From Chloroflexota bacterium (GTDB lineage: Bacteria > Chloroflexota > Dehalococcoidia > Dehalococcoidales > JAHJRU01), in NCBI GenBank assembly GCA_018830745.1, contig JAHJRU010000031.1:1-11618 (forward strand): a DNA stretch of 11,618 bases, read 5' to 3'. Below are positions 1 through 6,962 of the stretch, one piece after another. The notes under the pieces are model-generated. The model saw nothing but the letters and a program-made list of their open reading frames with translations. It was not told the DNA's origin and did no database searches. The position numbers were made by a program, and so were the translations under genes. The first letter of the stretch is position 1, and each line of letters starts with the position of its first letter.

Positions 1-330
1 CTGGTCACCTTGGCCGACCTGAATATAAACTACTTCTCCAGGTCACCACGGGCTAAAGCAAGCCACATACCTGTAAGCAACCGTGTTTCAGATTTTAGAG
101 AAGTCAATCCGGGGTTGCCCCGGGAGGCAGCCATAACGGAAGCCGAAAGATGTTTCCACTGTGGCAATTGTAACCTGTGCGAGAACTGCTATGTCTTCTG
201 CCCGGACATCGCTATTTCACTGGATGAAGAGACGGGCTCATTAATTATCGACCGCACTATATGTAAGAGCTGCGGCATATGTATTAAGGAGTGCCCCCGC
301 AGTGCAGTATTCTGGGAGGATGGCTCATGA
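1..330 (+). CDS. C-terminal part of GltD-like FAD/NAD(P) oxidoreductase with two-cluster ferredoxin domain (5' end outside window)
   Basis: The reading frame is open from base 1, so the gene most likely starts upstream. A TTG at 10 could be a start, but it has no Shine-Dalgarno. The visible 109 residues begin with a linker (LNINYFSRSPRA, then PVSNRVSDFREVN) of the kind that joins GltD-like pyridine-nucleotide flavoproteins to a C-terminal ferredoxin domain. The domain follows: a cysteine-rich block CFHCGNCNLCENCYVFCPD, then ICKSCGICIKECP, enough for two [4Fe-4S] clusters. In related complexes such a subunit relays electrons between the oxidoreductase clusters and NAD(P). The FAD and NAD domains are not visible here, so that role is inferred from the linker and domain type. 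The alternative is a stand-alone PorD-type delta subunit of about 106 aa. The stop overlaps the next start (ATGA), indicating translational coupling with the alpha subunit. Confidence 0.75.
   Translation: MVTLADLNINYFSRSPRAKASHIPVSNRVSDFREVNPGLPREAAITEAERCFHCGNCNLCENCYVFCPDIAISLDEETGSLIIDRTICKSCGICIKECPRSAVFWEDGS
315..320 (+). promoter_or_regulatory. Shine-Dalgarno site that sets the porA start
   Basis: GGAGGA lies 6 nt before the ATG at 327. It supports that ATG over the longer frame opening at 291, whose extra residues only overlap the preceding ferredoxin domain. Confidence 0.75.
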
Positions 331-1553
331 ATAAAGTCATAACCGGTAATGAGGCCGCCGCCTACGGGGCATTACTGTCCCGTCCCGCCGTGGTTTGCGC
401 CTACCCTATTACTCCCCAGAGCCGGGTGGTGGAACTAATGGCCGAATTTCACTCCCAGGGCCTCCTGAAAGGTAAATTTATAAACGTGGAATCGGAGATG
501 GATGCCATCGGCTATGTGATAGGAGCTTCATCAGGCGGCGTAAGGGTATTTACCGCTACCGGCTCACAGGGTTTAGCCTGGATGCACGAAGGGCTACACT
601 GGGCCGCCGGGGCGCGCTTGCCGATTGTGATGGTTAACGTCAACCGGCCTATAGCTGCCCCGTGGAACCTGACCAGCGACCAGAGCGATAGTCTGTCCCA
701 GCGGGACACCGGGTGGATGCAGTTTTACTGTGAAAACAATCAGGAAGTCATCGACACTGTAATCCAGACATATCGCGTGTCCGAGTCAATAGGTTTGCCC
801 GCAATGGTTTGCCTGGACGGAGTCTATCTCTCCTATGTCGCCGAGAGCACGGAGATTCCTGACCAGGCAATGGTAGACCGGTACCTGCCACCTTATGAAC
901 CCGATTTTCCCGCTGGTAAAGTCACCGCTAACAGATATAAATTGTGGGACAAGTCAGCGCCGGAGCCGGACAGTTACAGCACTGACGAATTTTTTGAAAG
1001 CCGTTACGTGCTGCACAAACTGCAGAGTCAATGCCTGGACGCGGTGCTCAGAGCCAATGATGAATATAAAGAAATATTCGGGCGGGCGTACCTGCCGGTG
1101 GAAGAATATAAAGCGGATGATGCCGATGTAGTGGTGGTGTGCTCGGGTAGCGCCGTGGGAACCTGCCGCCACGTGATTAATATTCTACGGGAGCAGGGAC
1201 ATAAAGTTGGCCTGGTTAAGCTGAAGATGTTCCGTCCTTTCCCTAAGGAACTGGTAAGAAAAGCCCTGGCCGGAAGAAAAAAAGTAGCCGTTATCGAGCG
1301 AGATATGATACCGGGACAGGGAGGTGTTTTCTGCCAGGAGATTAAGTGGGCCCTCAGTGCGGAGCAGCGGGCGGTTCCGGTATACGGATTCGTTTCCGGT
1401 TTAGGCGGGCACGATATTACGGCCAAACTCGTCGAAAAAGCCATCCTGTTCACCCTACAAGAGGAACCGCCTGAGCAGGATGTAATATGGCTTGGACTAC
1501 CAGAAAAGAGGGAGAGTGATGAATACGATAAACGCTCCATTAAAATATATTAA
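327..1553 (+). CDS. porA: 2-oxoacid:ferredoxin oxidoreductase, alpha subunit (PorA-like)
   Basis: This 408-aa protein is the alpha subunit of a pyruvate/2-oxoacid:ferredoxin oxidoreductase. That enzyme decarboxylates a 2-oxoacid on thiamine diphosphate and forms an acyl-CoA while reducing ferredoxin-type clusters. Visible family marks are YPITPQ (residues 26-31), a glutamate-rich VESE (54-57) where the family has its TPP-activating glutamate, TATGSQGL (77-84), and the block around residues 112-130 (APWNLTSDQS, then RDTGW). The C-terminal third (VVVVCSGSAVGT, then KLKMFRPFP) is the transketolase C-terminal-like domain. Length is typical of separate PorA/VorA subunits. It overlaps the upstream gene by 4 nt and porB by 35 nt. 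No gamma subunit is fused or visible; it may lie upstream. The substrate (pyruvate, branched or aromatic 2-oxoacid, oxalate-like) cannot be decided from sequence. Confidence 0.9.
   Translation: MNKVITGNEAAAYGALLSRPAVVCAYPITPQSRVVELMAEFHSQGLLKGKFINVESEMDAIGYVIGASSGGVRVFTATGSQGLAWMHEGLHWAAGARLPIVMVNVNRPIAAPWNLTSDQSDSLSQRDTGWMQFYCENNQEVIDTVIQTYRVSESIGLPAMVCLDGVYLSYVAESTEIPDQAMVDRYLPPYEPDFPAGKVTANRYKLWDKSAPEPDSYSTDEFFESRYVLHKLQSQCLDAVLRANDEYKEIFGRAYLPVEEYKADDADVVVVCSGSAVGTCRHVINILREQGHKVGLVKLKMFRPFPKELVRKALAGRKKVAVIERDMIPGQGGVFCQEIKWALSAEQRAVPVYGFVSGLGGHDITAKLVEKAILFTLQEEPPEQDVIWLGLPEKRESDEYDKRSIKIY
1508..1514 (+). promoter_or_regulatory. Shine-Dalgarno inside porA for porB
   Basis: GAGGGAG lies 4 nt upstream of ATG 1519, within the last codons of porA. 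It favours this start over the ATG at 1492, which has no comparable site. Confidence 0.65.
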
Positions 1554-2433
1554 CGAGGAATATGTGCAACCGCCTCATACCGCCTGCCCGGGCTGTGGTA
1601 TGCCCCTGGCAATGAGGGGCCTTCTGAAAGCCCTGGGGAGCAAGGTTATCCTGGTCATCCCACCGGGGTGCGGTAGCATCATCGGCAGTTATCCCAAGCG
1701 TATTTTTAGAGATAAGGGGGAAAACATCCCCGTATTGTCCACGCCCCTCGGTTCAGCGGCAATCTGTGCCGGTGGACTGAAAACCGCCCTGGTTATCCGG
1801 GGTGATACCGAGACTGAGGTAGTAGCCTGCGTTGGGGACGGAGGCACCTACGACATCGGTTTTGGGGGTCTATCCGCCATCGCTGAGAGAAACGAAGATA
1901 TCATCTACGTGTGCTACGATAACGAGCTATATGGCAATACCGGAGCTCAGAGAAGCTCGGCCACGCCCTGGGGAGCCAGAACCGTCACCACTATCCCACC
2001 AGTTGCCAAGATGGAAAATAAAAAAGACATCATCTCCATCATGGCGGCTCACGGTATCCCCTATCTGGCTACGGCAACCATCGCCTATCCCGACGACCTG
2101 ATGAGGAAAGTGCGCAAAGCCAAGGATATCACCGGCTTCAGGTTTCTCCTTATACTTACTCCCTGTGTTACCGGATGGCTGTACCGTTCCGAGTTTACGG
2201 TTGAAGCCTCACGCCTGGCCGTAGAGACCAGGATATTCCCGCTGCTGGAAATCGAAAACGGAACACACATCACCATAAACAAACAACCGGAGGGGATACC
2301 GGTAGAAGAGTATTTTAAAATCCAGGGTCGCTACCGCCACCTGACCTCAGAAGAAATTGCCGAATTCCAGGGGAAGGTGGATGAAGGATGGAAACGACTG
2401 CAATGGAGTGCCAGTTACGGAAATCAAGCATGA
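1519..2433 (+). CDS. porB: 2-oxoacid:ferredoxin oxidoreductase, beta subunit (PorB-like, TPP-binding)
   Basis: This 304-aa protein is the thiamine-diphosphate-binding beta subunit that pairs with the alpha subunit encoded just upstream. The TPP/Mg motif is seen as GDGGTYDIG (residues 106-114) followed by DNELYGNTGAQRS (134-146), matching the GDG-x(n)-N fold of the family. Cys23, Cys26 (CPGCG), Cys51 (PPGCG) and Cys216 (LTPCVTGW) fit the four ligands of the proximal [4Fe-4S] cluster of PorB. Length is normal for a separate beta subunit. The start is inside porA, a 35-nt overlap, which implies coupled translation and stoichiometric subunits. The stop lies 10 nt before the molybdopterin gene. 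The order flavoprotein, alpha, beta recalls NAD-linked enzymes such as phenylglyoxylate:acceptor oxidoreductase, but substrate identity is open. Confidence 0.9.
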   Translation: MNTINAPLKYINEEYVQPPHTACPGCGMPLAMRGLLKALGSKVILVIPPGCGSIIGSYPKRIFRDKGENIPVLSTPLGSAAICAGGLKTALVIRGDTETEVVACVGDGGTYDIGFGGLSAIAERNEDIIYVCYDNELYGNTGAQRSSATPWGARTVTTIPPVAKMENKKDIISIMAAHGIPYLATATIAYPDDLMRKVRKAKDITGFRFLLILTPCVTGWLYRSEFTVEASRLAVETRIFPLLEIENGTHITINKQPEGIPVEEYFKIQGRYRHLTSEEIAEFQGKVDEGWKRLQWSASYGNQA

Positions 2434-2443
2434 GAGGAGTGAG

Positions 2444-5110
2444 ATGAGTAAAAAACCGGAGATTCAGGAGGATGTCTGGATTCGCACTCAGTGTGCCCGG
2501 TGTTACGCCGATTGTGCTATACGTGTTCGCCGGGTAAACGGAGTGGCGGTGAAAATAGAGGGAGAACCTGATTCCGATATGGGAAGTCGCGGTGGCCTTT
2601 GTGCCAAGGGGCTGGCTGCCTTACAGGTGCTTTATGATCCCAACCGACTAAAGGTACCACTGCGGAGAACAAATCCGGAAAAGGGTTTATACGTTGACCC
2701 CGGGTGGAAGGAGATTTCCTGGGAGGAAGCCCTTACCGAAATCGCCGACAAGATGAAGAAGGTTCTTGATGACGACCCCAGGAAGCTCCAGATGCAGTAC
2801 ACCACATCTCGCGCGGGACAGAATGGCACCCTCTTTGCCTTTAAGCGACTTTTCGGCGATGTTAAGGAGCAACGCTACTTCGGCGGCCATGCCGGACCAT
2901 ACTTCTCAGCCGGCGGCGGCGGACTGTTCTGCGGTCAGGGAGCGCATGAGATAGGCGGTTTGATATGGGCCTCGTGGTCAATAGTCCCTGAGTTTGAGCG
3001 GTGCAATTATGCCATGTTCTTTGGTTCCAACAAGGGTACGGGTTCGGGGCATTCCAGTAACATGTGCATGAGGCGAGCCGCCCAGGCTAGAGTCCGTGGC
3101 ATGAAGACGGTGGTCTTTGACCCACAGTGTAACTTTAATTCCGGCAAAGCCGACGAGTGGGTTCCCCTAATACCAGGGACGGACCTGGCGGCCGCCCTGG
3201 CTATGTGCAACGTAATCGTTAACGAACTGGGAATATGGGACGAGGTCTTTCTGAAAACAAAAACCAATTCTACCTACCTCATTAAATCGGACGGGAGATA
3301 CGTGCGAGACGAGAAAACCGATAAGCCCCTGGTATGGGATAACAGCCAGGGGGAAGCCGTAGTCTACGACGCCAAGAGCATCCCTGACTACGCCACGGCC
3401 TGCACCATCGACTATGCTCTGGAAGGAGAATTTGAGGTTAACGGGGTCAAATGCCAGCCAGCCTTCCAGTTATTAAAGGAACACCTTAAACAGTATACCC
3501 CGGAGATGGCTTCTGAAATAAGTACCATTCCGGCGGACACTATACGCAGACTGGCTACGGAGTTTGCCCAGGCGGCCCAGGTGGGCAGCACCGTTACTAT
3601 TGATGGGCATCAGCTACCCTTCCGGCCTGCCTCAGCCATCGTCTTTCGGGGTGGCCAGGGCCACGAAAACTCCTACCATACCTGCTATGCCGTAGCCCTG
3701 CTCAATCTGATAGTTGGCAGCTGCGATGTCCCCGGCGGTACGGTGGGCTGGCCAGCCAGAGGTCTGGGCTACCCGGATACGGGTAAACTCGAACTACCGT
3801 TAGAAATGGGGAAAGATGGCCTCCTGGAATTCCATCACTTCGGTGCCTCCGGGCCGATAATAAAGCGCGATGGGCCCTGGCCGGTTCACATGCCGGAGAA
3901 CCACCACCATCTCACCATGACCGATATTTTTTCCATGGCGCTACAGACGTTTGTGCCCACTGCGGAGGATAGAGAAGAGTTGTGGGCAAAAAACCAGGTG
4001 GACTATCGCATTGAGATGCTGGTCTCCTGGGGCTGCAATACCATCATGAGCTTAGCCAACCCGCAGGTAGCCGAAGAAGCCTACAAGGAGATACCTTTTA
4101 CCGTTGTTTTTGAACTGTTTTCAAGTGAACTGGCGGAGGGCTTTGCTGATATATTACTGCCGGATACCTGCTTCTTAGAGGAGTCTAACTTTGCTGAGAG
4201 TATAGGCTGCAACTTTAATTATCCCTACGGCATGGAGGACTGGTATTTCCACATAATGCAGCCAGTGGTGGAACCGCAATACAGCCGAAGAAACATCGCC
4301 GTGGTCATGTGGGAAGTAGCCAAACGAATGGGGCTGACAGAAAGACTGTACGATACCCTCAATACGGTGTATAACATAGCCGATGAATACAAGATAGAAC
4401 CGGGAGAGGATTTAACCACGGAGCTGGTATGCGACCGCGTAGTCAAGACTCTCTTTGGTCCCGAGCATGACTGGGACTGGTTTAAGGAACATGGCTTCGT
4501 TTCCTGGCCCAAGAAGGTAGAGGAGGCATACTGGCGGTATTTTGTCGATTGCCGGGTGCCCATCTATTCTGAGTTTCTCCTGGACATCCGTGACAAGATG
4601 GAGGAAATAACTAAGGAGATTGGTATAGATGTTGATCTTAACCAGTACACTCCGTTGACCTCGTGGTTCCCCTGCACGATACACGCCGAGGACATTCCGG
4701 AATACGACCTGTATTGCTATTCCTACCGGGATACACTGCACACCGGTTCCCATACTATGGAACAACCCTGGCTCGATGAAGCCAGCCTGATGAATCCCTA
4801 TACCTACAACATTACCATGAACCGGGATACCGCCAAAAGCAAGGGCATCAATGATGGCGATGTAATCGAAGTGGAGTCCCCGATGGGCTACAAGGTTAGC
4901 GGTACGGTTAAAACAATGGAGGGGCAGCATCCTCTGACAATGGGCATGGCTGCCTGTAGCGGTCACTGGGGCAAGGGTATGCCCATTGCTCATGGTAAGG
5001 GCACCAACTTTAATACCCTGCTTTCGTTTAATTTACAGAAGGTTGACCCGATTGTCTTAACACCCGAAAACTGCGTCAGGGTCAAGGTGAGAAAGGTTGA
5101 AAGGAGCTGA
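2444..5110 (+). CDS. Molybdopterin (Mo or W) oxidoreductase catalytic subunit with N-terminal [4Fe-4S] site, no Tat signal
   Basis: This 888-aa protein is a DMSO-reductase-family bis-pterin oxidoreductase. The N-terminus has C17-x2-C20-x3-C24-x28-C53 followed by AKG, the usual [4Fe-4S] site with its lysine. Cys163 in LFCGQGAHEIGG is my candidate metal ligand; this is inferred from position and was not aligned. FFGSNKGTG (192-200) and VVFDPQ (223-228) fit pterin-binding loops, and the last ~120 residues look like the molydop-binding domain. The ATG at 2444 follows AGAGGAG (2433-2439) and is preferred over the frame start at 2357, which lies inside porB. With this start the cluster motif begins at residue 17 and there is no twin-arginine or Sec signal, so it is probably cytoplasmic. 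With the next two genes it forms a Psr/Phs/DMSO-reductase-like three-subunit complex. Substrate is unknown: polysulfide, thiosulfate and organic substrates are all possible. Only 2 nt separate it from the next gene. Confidence 0.88.
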   Translation: MSKKPEIQEDVWIRTQCARCYADCAIRVRRVNGVAVKIEGEPDSDMGSRGGLCAKGLAALQVLYDPNRLKVPLRRTNPEKGLYVDPGWKEISWEEALTEIADKMKKVLDDDPRKLQMQYTTSRAGQNGTLFAFKRLFGDVKEQRYFGGHAGPYFSAGGGGLFCGQGAHEIGGLIWASWSIVPEFERCNYAMFFGSNKGTGSGHSSNMCMRRAAQARVRGMKTVVFDPQCNFNSGKADEWVPLIPGTDLAAALAMCNVIVNELGIWDEVFLKTKTNSTYLIKSDGRYVRDEKTDKPLVWDNSQGEAVVYDAKSIPDYATACTIDYALEGEFEVNGVKCQPAFQLLKEHLKQYTPEMASEISTIPADTIRRLATEFAQAAQVGSTVTIDGHQLPFRPASAIVFRGGQGHENSYHTCYAVALLNLIVGSCDVPGGTVGWPARGLGYPDTGKLELPLEMGKDGLLEFHHFGASGPIIKRDGPWPVHMPENHHHLTMTDIFSMALQTFVPTAEDREELWAKNQVDYRIEMLVSWGCNTIMSLANPQVAEEAYKEIPFTVVFELFSSELAEGFADILLPDTCFLEESNFAESIGCNFNYPYGMEDWYFHIMQPVVEPQYSRRNIAVVMWEVAKRMGLTERLYDTLNTVYNIADEYKIEPGEDLTTELVCDRVVKTLFGPEHDWDWFKEHGFVSWPKKVEEAYWRYFVDCRVPIYSEFLLDIRDKMEEITKEIGIDVDLNQYTPLTSWFPCTIHAEDIPEYDLYCYSYRDTLHTGSHTMEQPWLDEASLMNPYTYNITMNRDTAKSKGINDGDVIEVESPMGYKVSGTVKTMEGQHPLTMGMAACSGHWGKGMPIAHGKGTNFNTLLSFNLQKVDPIVLTPENCVRVKVRKVERS
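5101..5106 (+). promoter_or_regulatory. Shine-Dalgarno for the Fe-S subunit
   Basis: AAGGAG sits 6 nt before ATG 5113 and overlaps the last codons of the molybdopterin gene, consistent with coupled translation. Confidence 0.7.
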
Positions 5111-5112
5111 AG

Positions 5113-5766
5113 ATGACTAGATGGGGGATGGTAATAGACCTGCGTAAATGCGTCGGCTGCTACGCCTGCATGGTATCCTGCAAGCAGGACCATTTCTTGC
5201 CGCCCAATATCTTCTGGAACAGGTTGGTTGTCGGTGAAACCGGGAAGTACCCTACCGTAACCAAACAACTGTACCCGGTTCTCTGTAATCACTGTGACGA
5301 AGCCGCCTGCGTTAAAGCCTGTCCTACCGGAGCTACCTCCAAGCGAGAAGATGGCCTGGTAAGCATAAATTACGACGAGTGCGTTGGCTGCCGCTATTGC
5401 CTGATAGCTTGCCCGTACCAGCAACGCACCTACTATAGCAATGGCAAAAAAGAGTATTTCCCCGGTCAGGGACTGACCGAGCTCGAGCTTATCGGCCAAG
5501 AATTATATCCTCTACAACCGGGAACGGTGGTAAAATGCAATTTCTGTATGGAAAGGATTGACCAGGGGCTGGCTAAAGGTTTGATACCAGGAGCGGACCG
5601 TGAGGCAACCCCGGTATGTGTCAATGCCTGCCCGCCTAAAGCCAGGACCTTCGGTGACCTCGATGACCCCGATAGCGAGATCTCGACACTAATCAAGCAT
5701 AGGAAGGGACAGCAACTCCATACCGAATATGGGACGGACCCTTCCGTATACTACATCATCCGCTGA
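5113..5766 (+). CDS. Four-cluster [4Fe-4S] electron-transfer subunit (DmsB/PsrB/NrfC-like)
   Basis: This 217-aa protein is the electron-wire subunit of the molybdoenzyme complex, passing electrons between the catalytic subunit and the NrfD-like membrane subunit. All sixteen expected ligands are visible in four groups: Cys13/16/19/23, Cys58/61/66/70, Cys90/93/96/100 and Cys142/145/169/173. The arrangement (CVGCYACMVSC, CNHCDEAACVKAC, CVGCRYCLIAC, CNFC with VCVNACPPKA) is that of the DMSO reductase beta family, and length fits. It starts at the conserved RWGMVIDLRKCVGC stretch with no signal peptide, in agreement with the signal-less catalytic subunit. It lies 2 nt after the catalytic gene and 22 nt before the membrane subunit. 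Confidence 0.93.
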   Translation: MTRWGMVIDLRKCVGCYACMVSCKQDHFLPPNIFWNRLVVGETGKYPTVTKQLYPVLCNHCDEAACVKACPTGATSKREDGLVSINYDECVGCRYCLIACPYQQRTYYSNGKKEYFPGQGLTELELIGQELYPLQPGTVVKCNFCMERIDQGLAKGLIPGADREATPVCVNACPPKARTFGDLDDPDSEISTLIKHRKGQQLHTEYGTDPSVYYIIR

Positions 5767-5788
5767 TTTAACGAATGGAGGATAGAAA

Positions 5789-6667
5789 ATGAAGCCATAC
5801 GAATGGATGGTAAAATATACGCCACAAACGGAGTGGATAGAGGGAAGAGGTATTCTTATGTGGCTGGCGGAGGTTTTCGGCGGGATAGGCGCCGGCCTTT
5901 ACCTGGTGGCTCTATATTTCAATAGCGTTTGGGGGATGGTTCTCGGCTGGTTAATTGTCATTGCCTTAAAGGGGGGCTTCCACCTGGCCTATCTCGGTAA
6001 ACCAATGAGGTTCTGGCGGATGCTGCTCAAGCCACAGACCTCATGGATGGCCAGGGGATTCATCTTTATGCTCCTGTTCATTGTTTTCGGTGCCGTACAG
6101 CTAGCATATTCCTGGTGGCTGCCGGGCACCACCGGCGAAGCCGTCTTTATGGTCTTAGCCGGTATAATGGCACTTCTGGTAGCCATGTACACCGGCTTTG
6201 TCATGAATTATGTTAACGGCATCCAGCTCTGGAACTCAGCTTTATTGCCACTGCTATTTGTTCTCACGGGAGTTTTGGATGGCCTTGCCCTGGTCATAGC
6301 GGCAAGCGTGTTTGGGGGCAACATTGATGTCCTGGCCGCCGAAGCTATCAGCCGTACCCTACTTATCACCACTGCAGCGCTTATTGCCATTTACCTGTGG
6401 AGCGCCACCTACATAGGGTCAGCTGGCAGGCAATCGGTAATAAGGTTAATTCATGGCAATCTGGCTCCGATAATGTGGGTGGGGGTTATTTTATGCGGCA
6501 TAATTCTACCCGTAGTCATTTCCTGGTTCACCCATATTGCTGGCGCGACATCCGCCCCATTGTTAATTATAGCCATCATTAGCGAAATGATAGGTGCTTT
6601 TGCTCTCAAATATGCCATATTAAAGGCGGGTACATACGGGCCTTTAATCCCGGTGTCTGCTCACTAA
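5789..6667 (+). CDS. NrfD/PsrC-like membrane subunit
   Basis: This 292-aa polytopic protein is the membrane anchor and likely quinone-interacting subunit of the complex. By hydrophobicity I see about eight transmembrane segments, near residues 22-44, 47-63, 86-110, 117-139, 146-173, 186-208, 221-247 and 252-278. The loop GKPMRFWRMLLKPQTSWMAR (71-90) matches the NrfD-family hallmark between the second and third helices. EVFGGIGAGLYLVAL in helix 1 is also typical. Family members exchange electrons with menaquinone; no heme-binding histidine pattern was evident. The start is set by GGAGG at 5777-5781, 7 nt upstream. It ends the intact part of the operon. A thioredoxin-fold remnant begins six bases after its stop, in the same frame. 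Confidence 0.92.
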   Translation: MKPYEWMVKYTPQTEWIEGRGILMWLAEVFGGIGAGLYLVALYFNSVWGMVLGWLIVIALKGGFHLAYLGKPMRFWRMLLKPQTSWMARGFIFMLLFIVFGAVQLAYSWWLPGTTGEAVFMVLAGIMALLVAMYTGFVMNYVNGIQLWNSALLPLLFVLTGVLDGLALVIAASVFGGNIDVLAAEAISRTLLITTAALIAIYLWSATYIGSAGRQSVIRLIHGNLAPIMWVGVILCGIILPVVISWFTHIAGATSAPLLIIAIISEMIGAFALKYAILKAGTYGPLIPVSAH

Positions 6668-6673
6668 GAGAAG

Positions 6674-6868
6674 GTGGTGCTTCAGTTTTCAGCAAGGTGG
6701 AGTTGGACCTTCGTCCTCGACACCTTAGGAGTGATGGCGGAGAATTACAATATCACCGCCATCCCCACCAGTTTCTTCATAGGCAGGGGAGGGGTAATCC
6801 GAGCGGTGAATATCGGTGCCATGACCAGGCGGGCCATAGAGGCCAAGCTGGCCGAGACCATAAGATGA
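6674..6868 (+). pseudogene. C-terminal remnant of a TlpA/ResA-type thioredoxin-fold protein
   Basis: The 64 codons contain WTFVLD, then NYNITAIPTSFFI, then a GGVI strand and a C-terminal helix (RRAIEAKLAETI). This is the second half of a TlpA/ResA-like thioredoxin fold, including the conserved cis-proline loop IPT. The first half, with the CxxC active site and the signal or membrane anchor, is absent. The frame follows the stop of the NrfD-like gene directly, and GTG 6674 would be a nominal start. It cannot be an active thiol-disulfide oxidoreductase without CxxC, so I call it a decayed relic. The family usually has about 150-200 residues. A small re-purposed protein is possible but unsupported. 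Confidence 0.6.
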
Positions 6869-6891
6869 AGGTAGATGATTGTATGGGCCTG

Positions 6892-6928
6892 GGCACTGGC
6901 ACCTGGCGGGATAAGGGTGCCTGGCACC
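6892..6928. repeat. REP-like palindromic element
   Basis: GGTGCCTGGCACC (6916-6928) is a perfect 6-bp inverted repeat around one central T. Just upstream, GGCACTGGCACC (6892-6903) carries related half-sites, and its GGCACC can pair with GGTGCC at 6916-6921 across a 12-nt loop. Such short G/C-rich palindromes occur as dispersed REP elements between bacterial genes. No run of T follows, so it is not a canonical intrinsic terminator. It lies between the thioredoxin remnant and the recombinase cassette. Copy number elsewhere is unknown. Confidence 0.45.
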
Positions 6929-6962
6929 GAGATTACTAGGATGGGAAGCTATTTCCCCTTCC

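Noticed and set aside
1028..1540. 170-codon minus-strand frame opposite porA and porB
   Set aside because: It is antisense to well-supported coding sequence, rich in Ser/Arg/Pro and has no recognisable domain; a shadow frame.
4412..4993. 193-codon minus-strand frame opposite the molybdopterin gene
   Set aside because: No family features, and the plus strand here encodes the conserved C-terminal domain of the catalytic subunit; a shadow frame.
4990..5499. 169-codon minus-strand frame with some hydrophobic stretch
   Set aside because: It lies antisense to the four-cluster protein whose cysteine pattern is unmistakable, and has no ribosome site or context.
6869..6962. tRNA-derived attachment site at the left cassette edge
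   Set aside because: No tRNA 3' end, T-arm or CCA-like sequence is visible, and large serine recombinases do not usually use tRNA genes.
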